Shown here one piece after another: positions 16,942-25,016 of a DNA stretch of 38,640 nt (position 1 is the stretch's first letter; every line of letters starts with the position of its first letter). The stretch covers positions 1 through 38,640 of the forward strand of contig JBAYIO010000050.1 in assembly GCA_041665605.1 (NCBI GenBank). The letters run 5' to 3'. Source of the stretch: CAIPAT01 sp041665605 (GTDB lineage: Bacteria > Verrucomicrobiota > Lentisphaeria > Victivallales > Victivallaceae). The position numbers and the translations under genes are program-made. A model generated the notes under the pieces. That model searched no databases, had not been told where the DNA came from, and saw only the letters and a program-made list of their open reading frames with translations.

Positions 16942-17525
16942 CTTTTACATTCTCCCGGCAATTTAGAGATTATCAGTTTCATTTTAGCCTTGGCCCGCAT
17001 GGCCCTGATTTTGGTTTTAGCCATACCCCACTCCATCGCGGCGGCAGCTTCTTTCAGCGGCCAGTCTTCAAAGTAAATCATTTCAAGCAGCGCCCGGTCT
17101 TCCGGAGATAATTTATTGAGACACCAGCCGACCAGTTCCTTGGCTTCCTGACGCCTGACCAGGGTCTCGAATTTTTCGAGCGAATCGCCGCGGCAGACCT
17201 TTTCCAGCCACTCAAGGTGCTCATCATCAGGAGCGGCCGCCAGTACTTTTCTGCCGGCGCCGCATTCCCGCCAGTAGTTGCAGCAGGATCTGACGGCAAT
17301 GCCGGACAGCCAGTTTCCAAACGGCTTATTCTGTGAAAAAGACCCCAGCGCCTTGAATGCCGCAATAAATACTTTATGCGCCACTTCCTCGGCATCCGCC
17401 GGCGGAACTCTTTTCCGCACGATGGAGAACACTTTGACCTTGTGCTCTTCCACCAGCAATTCAAAATCATCAATATTTCCGCTTAAGATGCGGTTAATTA
17501 TTTCAACTTCACTCGGTACTGTCAT
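16938..17525 (-). CDS. ECF-type RNA polymerase sigma factor
   Basis: The 195-residue protein has a sigma region 2 (about residues 20-90, with DAEEVAHKVFIAAFKALGSF and a WLSGIAVRSCCNYWR end) and a region 4 helix-turn-helix (about 130-185, with LSPEDRALLEMIYFEDWPLKEAAAAM and KTKIRAMRAKAKMKL). Length is typical for ECF factors. It heads a six-gene minus-strand operon and overlaps the probable anti-sigma gene. It likely directs transcription of its own operon and of envelope-related genes when the anti-sigma protein is inactivated. The linker between regions 2 and 4 contains several Cys (GAGRKV..., VCRGDS), of unknown meaning. Confidence 0.92.
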   Translation of the reverse strand: MTVPSEVEIINRILSGNIDDFELLVEEHKVKVFSIVRKRVPPADAEEVAHKVFIAAFKALGSFSQNKPFGNWLSGIAVRSCCNYWRECGAGRKVLAAAPDDEHLEWLEKVCRGDSLEKFETLVRRQEAKELVGWCLNKLSPEDRALLEMIYFEDWPLKEAAAAMEWGMAKTKIRAMRAKAKMKLIISKLPGECKR

Positions 17526-17538
17526 CTTTTCTTTCCGG

Positions 17539-17590
17539 CAGAACCGAGCAGGCCGATCATGCGGTTTCTGCGATAATGAAAACGGTTCTG
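17539..17590. promoter_or_regulatory. Inverted repeats in the leader of the sigma-factor operon
   Basis: CAGAACCG (17539-17546) and CGGTTCTG (17583-17590) are exact 8-bp inverted repeats, with a near copy CGGTTTCTG between them at 17562-17570. They lie just upstream of the sigma ATG. They may form a leader structure or paired binding sites. Further upstream, on the minus strand, two GTAAC elements occur, but I could not fix a promoter. Confidence 0.35.
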
Positions 17591-17651
17591 TGATTCATTA
17601 TTAGTTGTTTAGTCGTTGCGGTTACATAAAAAGTTACAAAAAAATAAAAAA

Positions 17652-18164
17652 TTATTCTTTTTTTATCATTAAAGGAAGTCCGGCCTGTTCTCTGAACCGG
17701 TTTACAGCCTGCCAGAGTACCGGGTCCCGGTACAGCATCTTGACTAATTTTGAAGAACTCAGTCCAAGCGATTCAGCCGTATCTTTTAATGAAAATTCAT
17801 TTTTAAACAAATGATCAACCATTGCGGCGGTCCACAGCGGGTAGTCCGCACTGTCAATGCTGACTTCAGCACGCTCCGGAGCCGACGGGGTGACGGTTCT
17901 GACGTTCAGCGCCAGTTGAACCCGCAGCTTCTTCAGAGCTTCGTGCCGGTTCTGATGCTGGCTTCTGCCGGAACAGTCGGTAACGGTTATGCCGGTCGGC
18001 GCATGGCGCAGCCTGACCGAACTGGAGGTTTTGTTCCGTTTCTGTCCGCCGTTGCCTGAACCCTTGAATGCTTCCATGCCGCACTGCCGGAATAGTTCTT
18101 CGTCGTTCATTCTCAGCCATTCATCGCGTTCATCAGAAATAATGAAATCTGTTTTTTTATCCAT
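17652..18164 (-). CDS. Release-factor-like GGQ protein with HTH-like tail
   Basis: I chose ATG 18164 (170 residues); the open frame extends upstream but that part reads as non-coding and overlaps the neighbouring gene. The protein holds the catalytic GGQ loop (residues 39-41 in GSGNGGQKRNKT) and the following strand pair of release-factor domain 3, so it should hydrolyse peptidyl-tRNA on the ribosome. It lacks the stop-codon-reading domain. The tail is not the Lys/Arg-rich one of ArfB but a helical segment resembling a helix-turn-helix (AESLGLSSSKLVKMLYRDP). A TATAAT sits at 18171-18176 on the minus strand, 7 bases from the A of the ATG, so the mRNA could be leaderless. A ribosome-rescue role is inferred. 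Confidence 0.8.
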   Translation of the reverse strand: MDKKTDFIISDERDEWLRMNDEELFRQCGMEAFKGSGNGGQKRNKTSSSVRLRHAPTGITVTDCSGRSQHQNRHEALKKLRVQLALNVRTVTPSAPERAEVSIDSADYPLWTAAMVDHLFKNEFSLKDTAESLGLSSSKLVKMLYRDPVLWQAVNRFREQAGLPLMIKKE

Positions 18165-18235
18165 AATATGATTATATTCCGCATGGTCGGTTGAGTAATA
18201 AAATAATGCCGCCGGGAGAAAATACAATGCCGGAA

Positions 18236-19741
18236 TCAGATTGCGATGACCAGTTTGAGCACAACCCGCATCAGCACGGTCTGCGCCATCAGCATAGTTC
18301 CCGCAATACAGATCAGCACGGCGGTCCGTCTGGTCAAGGGTTGCTCCGAGATCATGGCGCAGGCCAGGACAAGCGGAACCGGCATGTAAAATATCAGCAG
18401 TCTGCCCATTTCTCCTCGGGTCAGCGGTGACAAACACATGAAGAACAGCATGACGGCATAGAGCAGCGTGAACAGTATGGAGCTGTCGGCAAGGATGGCT
18501 TTCAAGCCCTTGCCGCCGGCGGCAGTCATTTTTCCGGCAAGCAGGAAAAATGGGAGGAAGAAGCCAATCGGGCCGAGAAACAGGAGAAAGTCAAAAAAGT
18601 TCAGTGCCGCCCAAATGGCTGAGCGGCTGGTTGCGGCATGAAACCTGGCCTGGTTGTGGAGGCATTGCAGGAATATCGCGATGATGTTGAAACCGGCAAG
18701 GCAGCAGAGCAGCGCCACGGCAAGTCCGCCTGCCGCCGCGGCCGCCGCGATGGTTAAATTCTTTCTCATATTGCCCGATGCGAAAGCCGTCATCAGGAAA
18801 AACGCGAAGACCAGAATAATCATAGTTCCATAGGCCAGCGTAAAAATTGTTCCAAGCCCAAGCATGAATCCGCATAATCCGGCCCACAATAGCGCCGGTT
18901 TTCCGCCGTTGGCGGCCAGTACGAAAAACAGACAGCACAGCGAGGTTATGAAGAAGAACGGCGGATCATAGTGTCCGGTAAAAAGTATTGCACCTGGTAT
19001 CGCCAGCAAAGTTAATGCCGTCATTCCGGCATAAGGGAATTTATTTTTTGCCAGGACGAACGCCGACAGCAGGATCAGCCCTTTTGCCATTGTAATTCCA
19101 GCCAGCATCATTAACACCAGCAGGCCGGCGGCGTAAGCCATTACAGTTCCATTGTCCGCGGCGATTTTCTCAATGCTGCCGGCCGGCAGCATTTGTTCGA
19201 TAAATTTGCGCAATGAGCTTGATTCTTTGCATGCTTTCAAGGCAAGCCATGAGAGCAGGATGTTGCCGGGCGGATGCACGTCAACATGTTCCGGGGTGGA
19301 AAGCCTGTTGTGCTGCGGTTTGGTGAAATCAGAGAAATATTTTACCGGTGAATCTATGGTCGCCGCTTCGGTCATGTAGCCGGAAGTATATTTATCAATT
19401 ATCCCGACCATATTTTCGTTGATGCCGGCTCTGCCGCTCAACAGTATCTGATAATCGATAAACAGGCCGCACAGCAGAATCAGAATCACGCCGGCGGCTT
19501 GGCCGTGAGCGGAGGCGGAGCGGAAATCGGTCAGGAATGCTATAACCGCCGCCGTGCAGAAAAAAATAACTACGGTGATGGTTTCAAAGATTGGAAACTC
19601 AAAGTTCTGTATCCGGTTCCAGCACCATTCCCCCGGTACTCCCAGCGGGATTCCGCCTGAAAGGACGGCCAGAATCAACAGCAGTGAAACTGCAGCGCAT
19701 GTTGTAATGCCGACAGAGAATCTTTTTTCGCCTCCGGTCAA
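18236..19741 (-). CDS. Polytopic membrane protein, GT-C (GT39/ArnT-like) glycosyltransferase candidate
   Basis: The 501-residue product has about ten to eleven hydrophobic helices. The first extracytoplasmic loop is followed by HPPG (residues 156-159, DVHPPGN), the counterpart of the HPP motif after the first catalytic loop in GT39/ArnT-type enzymes that use polyprenyl-phosphate sugars. I start it at TTG 19741, because GAGGAG lies 8 bp upstream and no early ATG exists. It sits 53 bp after the KDPG-aldolase-like gene and 71 bp before the release-factor-like gene, so it may be co-transcribed with either. Acceptor and donor are unknown; a plain membrane protein of no transferase activity is possible. 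Confidence 0.65.
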   Translation of the reverse strand: MTGGEKRFSVGITTCAAVSLLLILAVLSGGIPLGVPGEWCWNRIQNFEFPIFETITVVIFFCTAAVIAFLTDFRSASAHGQAAGVILILLCGLFIDYQILLSGRAGINENMVGIIDKYTSGYMTEAATIDSPVKYFSDFTKPQHNRLSTPEHVDVHPPGNILLSWLALKACKESSSLRKFIEQMLPAGSIEKIAADNGTVMAYAAGLLVLMMLAGITMAKGLILLSAFVLAKNKFPYAGMTALTLLAIPGAILFTGHYDPPFFFITSLCCLFFVLAANGGKPALLWAGLCGFMLGLGTIFTLAYGTMIILVFAFFLMTAFASGNMRKNLTIAAAAAAGGLAVALLCCLAGFNIIAIFLQCLHNQARFHAATSRSAIWAALNFFDFLLFLGPIGFFLPFFLLAGKMTAAGGKGLKAILADSSILFTLLYAVMLFFMCLSPLTRGEMGRLLIFYMPVPLVLACAMISEQPLTRRTAVLICIAGTMLMAQTVLMRVVLKLVIAI

Positions 19742-19794
19742 TTATCTGCTCCTCGACTGCGAATTGCTGGAACTGGGCGCTGAATGGATGGCAT

Positions 19795-20427
19795 TCAGTT
19801 CAGCGCTGCGCCCAGTGCACTTTTCGCAGATTCCGTGATTTTGTCCCATTGCTTGTTGACGACATATTCCGGGGTCAGGATATTTTCCAGAGAAACTGCA
19901 TATACCTGCGGGATTGCCAGGTAACTCTTAATTTTATCCAGAGTGATGCCGCCTTTCGGCAGAATGTCCAGCGGAAGATGTTCGAACGGCTCCAGAATTG
20001 CTTTCAGGTAATCAACCCCGCCGGACGGTTCCGCCGGGAAAAACTGAAAATGCACACAACTGTTGAGCAGGATGCGTTCAATGTCGGAAGGGGTGTTGGC
20101 GCCGGGGGCGAAAACGATCGGCGATTTTACGGCGATTTTGATGGATTCTTCGCAAACCCCCGGGGCTGTGGCGAATTTTGCTTTCGAGTCGACGGCGCGC
20201 AGAAATTGATCCTTATTCAGGATGCCGGACGCCCCGATCAGAAAATCCGGAAATTCTTTGGCGATTTCCCGGATGGCTTTGCTGTCGCTGTAACGCCTGA
20301 AGGTTATTTCCATGGCCGGCAGTCCGCCCCTGATTAGAGCTTCGGCAACTTTAAGCGCATCCGCGATTTCTATATCTTTAATCGTCAACAGAGGAACAAT
20401 TTTATATTTGCCCAGGCTCGTAAACAT
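19795..20427 (-). CDS. KDPG/KHG aldolase-like protein lacking the catalytic lysine
   Basis: The 210-residue protein is clearly of the Eda family in length and pattern: Glu40 and Arg44 in MEITFR match the catalytic Glu and phosphate-side Arg, and FFPAEPSGG matches the family motif. The Schiff-base lysine that precedes FFPAE in Eda (Lys133 of E. coli) is Gln128 here (codon CAG). The conserved PTGG is PKGG, with Lys158, and the phosphate-binding GGSW strand is changed to VSLENI. ATG 20427 is preferred because the predicted promoter start (about 20521) lies downstream of the longer frame's first ATG (20541). It may be a non-Schiff-base relative, a binding protein, or an aldolase with a moved lysine. 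Confidence 0.82.
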   Translation of the reverse strand: MFTSLGKYKIVPLLTIKDIEIADALKVAEALIRGGLPAMEITFRRYSDSKAIREIAKEFPDFLIGASGILNKDQFLRAVDSKAKFATAPGVCEESIKIAVKSPIVFAPGANTPSDIERILLNSCVHFQFFPAEPSGGVDYLKAILEPFEHLPLDILPKGGITLDKIKSYLAIPQVYAVSLENILTPEYVVNKQWDKITESAKSALGAALN

Positions 20428-20527
20428 AATTTTAAATAACCTTTCTGTTGGGTTTCTGCTGATAAATCCCGAAATTCCACTGTCCCATGAGACATCCATA
20501 AAGCGCAAAATATACTGACAAGTGCTG

Positions 20528-20555
20528 AATATACATTGCAAAAAATATATATCAA
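20528..20555 (-). promoter_or_regulatory. Promoter of the aldolase-like gene
   Basis: On the minus strand TTGATA (20550-20555) and TATATT (20528-20533) are 16 bp apart. The predicted start near 20521 leaves a leader of about 95 bases to ATG 20427. Confidence 0.5.
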
Positions 20556-20582
20556 CCGGAATTTGTCCCCGCTTTACAAAGT

Positions 20583-20607
20583 AAAACCGCCGCGGCTTAT
20601 TTTTCAG
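20583..20607 (-). repeat. Dispersed short repeat, copy C
   Basis: The minus strand reads CTGAAAAATAAGCCGCGGCG. It shares the TGAAAAATAAGC core with copies A and B but then diverges. Confidence 0.35.
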
Positions 20608-20788
20608 AAAAGGCGGATTGCATGTGAAATATTTATATCATTGCAATAATACAGAATGCATAGCCGGCACGTTATCCTCCGGATAAAATTAATTTACCTT
20701 CTCTAAATATTCAAATTTCGCGCCGTAAGCGGACAATTCACCACAGGGATCGCTCATTGGTAAAATATTAATAAAAGTTTATAGTAGT

Positions 20789-20817
20789 TTGTCAGAGATG
20801 ACGACTGTGTAGATATT
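20789..20817 (+). promoter_or_regulatory. Candidate promoter of the Gfo/Idh operon
   Basis: TTGTCA (20789-20794) and GATATT (20812-20817) are separated by 17 bp and lie 22 bp before the ATG at 20840. Each hexamer matches consensus at four or five positions, so support is modest. Confidence 0.4.
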
Positions 20818-20839
20818 TAAATAATACAAGGTGAATGTT

Positions 20840-22156
20840 ATGATTACTGCCATTATCGTTGGCGCAGGACATCGCGCGTTGATTTATGCATCCTATGCAA
20901 AATTGCATCCGGATAAATTAAAAATTACCGGAGTCGCGGATCCCAACAAGTTGCGCCGGGAAATAGTTGCAAAAGAATATGGGCTGACTCCGGAACAGTG
21001 TTTCAATTCCGCCGAGGAGCTCGCGGAGCAGGGTAAAATCGCGGATGCGATTATCAATGGAACGATGGACCGGCAGCATGTTTCCACTACGCTGCCATTA
21101 CTGAAGGCCGGATATGATGTTTTGCTGGAAAAACCTTTTGCCTTAAACGAGGAGGATGCCAGAAAGCTTTATGCCGCCGCCCGAAAATATAATCGCAAGG
21201 TAATGATTTGTCATGTGCTGCGTTATGCGCCGTTCTACTACGAAATAAAGAAGCGTATAGTTGAGGGTGAACTTGGCAGAATCATAAATATTCAAACCGC
21301 CGAACATGTAAGTTATCACCATGTCGCCTCCTGTTTTATAAGAGGAAAATGGCATCGCAAAGACGTTTGCGGTTCCTCCGCCCTGATGGCTAAATGTTGT
21401 CATGACCTTGACCTGCTCACATGGTTTATGAGCGGAGTCAAGCCGGCCAAAATAGTCAGTTTCGGCGGACTGCATTATTTCTGCAGAAAAAATGCGCCGG
21501 AGAATTCCGGCGAATATTGTCTGCTGGATTGCCCGATTGAAAAGGAATGTCTGTATTCAACGCGCAAGCATCATCTTGATCATCCCGACCGCTGGTCTTT
21601 CTATGTATGGGCGGGGCTCGAGCATATAGACAATCCGACACTGGCGCAGAAAGAGGAATTTCTGAAAAACAAAGACAATCCTTACAGCAGATGTGTGTGG
21701 AAACTGGACAATAATGTAGTGGACCGCCAATCGGTGATGGTTGAATTCGCTGACGGCGTCACAGCCACACACAATATGGTCTGCGGCACCAGCCGTCCCA
21801 TGCGGAAAATTCACATTATCGGCAGTCTGGGCGAAATTCACGGCATCATGGATGACAGCAAATTCACTGTACGCCACATTGATCTGAGACCGGGGCATGA
21901 ATATTCGGAAACGGAGATTGATTTGAATATTCAAGGGGATACCGCCGGCGCTTTCGGCGGTCATGGCGGCGGCGACTTGCGGCTTGCGGAAGACTTCGTT
22001 TCTCTGCTTGAAGGCAATCATCCGTCACTTTCATGCACTACGCTTGAGGATTCAATCAACGGACATCTCATCGGGTTCAGCGCGGACAAATCGATGGAGG
22101 AAAACCGGATAGTGGAGTTGGACTCAAGTCAATTTAGCAATGCCGCATTATCATGA
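20840..22156 (+). CDS. Gfo/Idh/MocA-family oxidoreductase
   Basis: The 438-residue protein has an N-terminal Rossmann domain (IIVGAGHRALIYA; the conserved EKPFAL near residue 100) and a C-terminal domain with CCHDLDLLTWF, where His-Asp-Leu-Asp carries the usual catalytic His. A cysteine group (YCLLDCPIEKECLYS) sits in the middle, as in a distinct subgroup of the family, and may bind metal. I prefer ATG 20840 over the in-frame GTG at 20831 because AAGGTGA (20828-20834) then becomes the RBS. The family oxidises or reduces sugars or cyclitols with NAD(P). It is cytoplasmic and pairs with the beta-sandwich gene 30 bp downstream. Confidence 0.92.
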   Translation: MITAIIVGAGHRALIYASYAKLHPDKLKITGVADPNKLRREIVAKEYGLTPEQCFNSAEELAEQGKIADAIINGTMDRQHVSTTLPLLKAGYDVLLEKPFALNEEDARKLYAAARKYNRKVMICHVLRYAPFYYEIKKRIVEGELGRIINIQTAEHVSYHHVASCFIRGKWHRKDVCGSSALMAKCCHDLDLLTWFMSGVKPAKIVSFGGLHYFCRKNAPENSGEYCLLDCPIEKECLYSTRKHHLDHPDRWSFYVWAGLEHIDNPTLAQKEEFLKNKDNPYSRCVWKLDNNVVDRQSVMVEFADGVTATHNMVCGTSRPMRKIHIIGSLGEIHGIMDDSKFTVRHIDLRPGHEYSETEIDLNIQGDTAGAFGGHGGGDLRLAEDFVSLLEGNHPSLSCTTLEDSINGHLIGFSADKSMEENRIVELDSSQFSNAALS

Positions 22157-22186
22157 TATATGACACCAGCAAGGAAAAATATCGAA

Positions 22187-22801
22187 ATGAATGAAATCCG
22201 CTTAGTAGGAAAATGTATAGATTTAGCCAGTTCATCCGTTTTGCATGAGTTCAAAAGTTTTATTGCCGACGACTGGATAATTGCGGGCAAACCCGTGTGG
22301 ACTGTTACGGACTCCTCAATTATTGGCGGTCCGGAACCGGATACGCATGGACAGATTTTTTACAAAACACCTTGTTCATGTGACATCGTTATGGAATTTG
22401 ATGCCAGATTGATTGCGCCTTCGGATCATGACATCGTCTGGTGGTATCGGACTAATCTGGAAAGTAAACCATGGGGCAGGGGGTATCTAGCCGCTTTAGG
22501 CGGCTGGTATCGCAATTTAACCGGTATCGAGTCAGTGCCGGATTTTGCGCTTTCCTCAACCAGCAATTCATGCCCGGTGGAACCAGATCAATGGTATCAC
22601 ATTGTCAGCGGAGTAGTCGCCAGCCATCATTTTATCGCGGTGGATAATTCAGTAGTCTTTGAATTGCTTGACCCCGATCCGCTGCCGGAGAATCATAGCG
22701 GACACTTCGGGTTTGGTATTTTTCAGTCCCATGTGGAATACCGTAACCTGACGGTCTATGTTCCGAAATGGCAAAGAATTGAAGAGAAATACACTGAATA
22801 A
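22187..22801 (+). CDS. DUF1080-like (3-keto-disaccharide hydrolase-fold) beta-sandwich protein
   Basis: The 204-residue product has no signal peptide. Segments such as GGPEPDTHGQIFYKTP, GYLAALGGWYRNLTGIES, DQWYHIVSGVVASHHF and GHFGFGIFQSHVEYRNLTVY follow the strand pattern of the concanavalin-like DUF1080 group, some of which cleave 3-keto-glycosides. I start at ATG 22187 because AAGGA (22171-22175) lies upstream; an in-frame ATG at 22160 is possible. It follows the Gfo/Idh gene directly. A pair of C3-oxidising dehydrogenase and keto-glycoside-cleaving partner is a known logic, and would fit here, but the activity is inferred. Confidence 0.7.
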   Translation: MNEIRLVGKCIDLASSSVLHEFKSFIADDWIIAGKPVWTVTDSSIIGGPEPDTHGQIFYKTPCSCDIVMEFDARLIAPSDHDIVWWYRTNLESKPWGRGYLAALGGWYRNLTGIESVPDFALSSTSNSCPVEPDQWYHIVSGVVASHHFIAVDNSVVFELLDPDPLPENHSGHFGFGIFQSHVEYRNLTVYVPKWQRIEEKYTE

Positions 22802-22837
22802 TTTTAAAGCAGATTCGTTGTTTTCTCTTTTAAACCA

Positions 22838-24901
22838 TTATTCAAACTCCAGCAGAAAATAGTAGGTATTTTCATCAATATCAATTTCTATTTTCCCGTT
22901 ACCGGCAGTAAGTGATTTTTGAATCCCAGTCAGCGGGGCATGATATTGCGCTTTCTTGAAATCCTTCTTAAGTTCCAGCGAAATTCTGGATGAAGCAGTT
23001 TTATTTCTGTCAATGGAATTTATTAAATTGTTCCCTGAGTTGTTAATACGTTTTTTTTCCAATTCTTCCATGCAGCCAACATCGAGTTTGTCAGCCAGCG
23101 CATGAACAAATGATTTATTGGCTTTTTTAAAGATGCGGAATTGCCACCCGCTGTCTGCAGGCGGGAATATAAAGCTTTCAGATATGAAGTTGCGAACATA
23201 TTCAGCAATTGCCAGTTCTTTAAAATCCATCTGCATTCGGCCGGGAGTCCATAAAAGCCTGCCTTTGCCGCTACTTATCCCGATCCATTCCGCAGATGCA
23301 AGATTCCGCTGCTGATAAACTCCGGAACAAAGCGGAACGGCCTGCGCCTGTCTGCTCCAGGGCGGGAACGCGGCGATCCGTTCCGGCTCAACGGTTTTGC
23401 TGATAATTCCAAATTGTTCCAGCCACGGTTTGAGAACACTGTTTGCCCGCCGGTCATAATATCCGACAGGGCCGCCGGCAATAACAATACCGCCATTGGT
23501 GAGATAATTATTCAAGGCCGTATATTCTTCCGCGGCTAGACAAATAGCGCTGCTGATAATGAGGACTTTATATTCGGGAAAGACCGGTATTGCTGTCACT
23601 ACATCAAACGTGATATTGTTGTTCAGCAGCTCAAAACATGTTTTGCTGTAATCCGCCGTATAATCTTTTTCCGTCATGCCGTAAAAGTCCCGCGACCATC
23701 TGGAGAAAAATACCGCGACATCAGCATCCGTCTCCGCGTCAAATAATCCGGGATTGTTTTTCTCCCAGTTAAATCCGTTCCCGGAAAGTTCTGTATCGTC
23801 TTTCAGGGAAAGCATTTCAGAGTCACGCAAACCCAGGCGTCCCTTCAGAGAGCTGAACCATGTGCCGGAGCCGAGAAACTTGTTGAACGCCCAGATAAAA
23901 TCAGCGGCAGTTTCGCTGAAACCATAGCCCAGGCCTAGACACGGAGCGCTGTTTTCACGCCCGATGCCGACATGCAGCATCTGCGCCGGGAAATTGCCCT
24001 GCCAGCTTCCGTCCAGCGCGGGGGTGTTGCCGCACATTTCCAGCATAATATGATTGCATGGTTTAATGAATTCCTGATAGGTCATGCCGTAACCCGGAAG
24101 ATGGGAGCCGACGCTGTCTGAACAGCAGGTCATTAATGGAAAATCTTTACCGGTAACCGTCTGTACGCCTTCAAGAAATTCCCGCGTTGTGCTGAAACGC
24201 ATTTCGATCCAGTCCTTAAACGCTTCATTCTGATAATTCCCCCAGAATCCAGTATCGCTTACAGGCGGAACTTCATGCCCGTACTTGTCCATAAACTTTT
24301 TTCTGCAATGTCCGCAGCCGCAACTGGTCCAGCCTGAATAAAAAATGCCGTCGTCGCTCATCAGCCCGTCAATGCCGGTCTCTGTCCGCAGCCGCTGCAC
24401 GTATTCCTGATAAGCCTTACGGAAATACGGATTATTCATGCAGAACTGTTCGGCGGTGTAGCGCTCCAGAAAAACCGGCTTGCCGGTAACAAGATCAATC
24501 ATGCGCCAGTCATTAAGTTTCATTCCTCGATATGTCCATTCGTCGGCAATATCGCGGCTCGGGGCAAATGGCAGATGATGGCGGTTGCGCAGCCGCATTG
24601 CCAGCGCCTCCGCCTGACTGGAATAGCGGTGGGTCAGGACTGACGAGTGGTGATCAAAAAGCAGAATATCGCGCTGGTGAAGTTCATCTGCAACAAATTT
24701 TATCATGTCATGCAGATTCATCCACAGCGGCATGAAATCCCAGCGGAAGTGAGCGCCATAGATGACCGCCATATTGACCCCTGACGCTGATGCCTGATCT
24801 GCACGGTATCTGAACTTGTCCGCAATATCTTCATTGGGCCAGCTCAGGTCTTCCCAGGTAATCCACCAGCTTGCCGCTCTGTAATTTTCATTCTTCTTCA
24901 A
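22838..24901 (-). CDS. Cytoplasmic GH42-like putative glycoside hydrolase
   Basis: I start this at TTG 24901 (687 residues): AAGGAG lies 7 bp upstream, whereas the longer frame from TTG 24964 has no RBS. The N-terminal half is a TIM-barrel candidate: ASGVNMAVIYGAHF, then ASP-rich SDDGIFYSG (Asp183-184) and a Glu in MLEMCGN (Glu288) are the likely catalytic strands. A cysteine knuckle CGCGHC (194-199) follows the first. A flavodoxin-like segment (about 430-500, VLIISSAICLAAEEYTAL and NGGIVIAGGP) fits the GH42 trimerisation domain. No signal peptide. It is the last gene of the operon headed by the GntR/LacI regulator, 115 bp after the secreted protein. Confidence 0.7.
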   Translation of the reverse strand: MKKNENYRAASWWITWEDLSWPNEDIADKFRYRADQASASGVNMAVIYGAHFRWDFMPLWMNLHDMIKFVADELHQRDILLFDHHSSVLTHRYSSQAEALAMRLRNRHHLPFAPSRDIADEWTYRGMKLNDWRMIDLVTGKPVFLERYTAEQFCMNNPYFRKAYQEYVQRLRTETGIDGLMSDDGIFYSGWTSCGCGHCRKKFMDKYGHEVPPVSDTGFWGNYQNEAFKDWIEMRFSTTREFLEGVQTVTGKDFPLMTCCSDSVGSHLPGYGMTYQEFIKPCNHIMLEMCGNTPALDGSWQGNFPAQMLHVGIGRENSAPCLGLGYGFSETAADFIWAFNKFLGSGTWFSSLKGRLGLRDSEMLSLKDDTELSGNGFNWEKNNPGLFDAETDADVAVFFSRWSRDFYGMTEKDYTADYSKTCFELLNNNITFDVVTAIPVFPEYKVLIISSAICLAAEEYTALNNYLTNGGIVIAGGPVGYYDRRANSVLKPWLEQFGIISKTVEPERIAAFPPWSRQAQAVPLCSGVYQQRNLASAEWIGISSGKGRLLWTPGRMQMDFKELAIAEYVRNFISESFIFPPADSGWQFRIFKKANKSFVHALADKLDVGCMEELEKKRINNSGNNLINSIDRNKTASSRISLELKKDFKKAQYHAPLTGIQKSLTAGNGKIEIDIDENTYYFLLEFE

Positions 24902-25016
24902 TTCACCACTCCTTTTTTTAGTCAAAAACGTTGAAAAAATAGCATTTGAAGTCGATTCCTTCAATAATAAATCAATAGAACTCCAAAAGAAAAAGCTGAA
25001 TAATTATTGCACCGCA

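Larger units (their letters stand above)
20428..20839. other. Divergent intergenic region between aldolase-like and Gfo/Idh genes
   Basis: This 412-bp gap has no convincing gene. It holds a minus-strand promoter (20528-20555), a weak plus-strand promoter candidate (20789-20817), repeat copy C (20583-20607) and a hairpin in which CCGCC (20587-20591) pairs with GGCGG (20612-20616) around that repeat. The rest is AT-rich and I see no further structure. Confidence 0.6.

Noticed and set aside
18165..18437. N-terminal extension of the release-factor-like frame
   Set aside because: It overlaps the 3' end of the membrane-protein gene and has no similarity to release factors; ATG 18164 gives a normal domain start.
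20428..20541. N-terminal extension of the aldolase-like frame
   Set aside because: The predicted transcription start lies inside it, and the family begins at the shorter ATG.
24902..24964. Longer TTG start of the GH42-like protein
   Set aside because: No RBS precedes TTG 24964, while TTG 24901 has AAGGAG at 7 bp.
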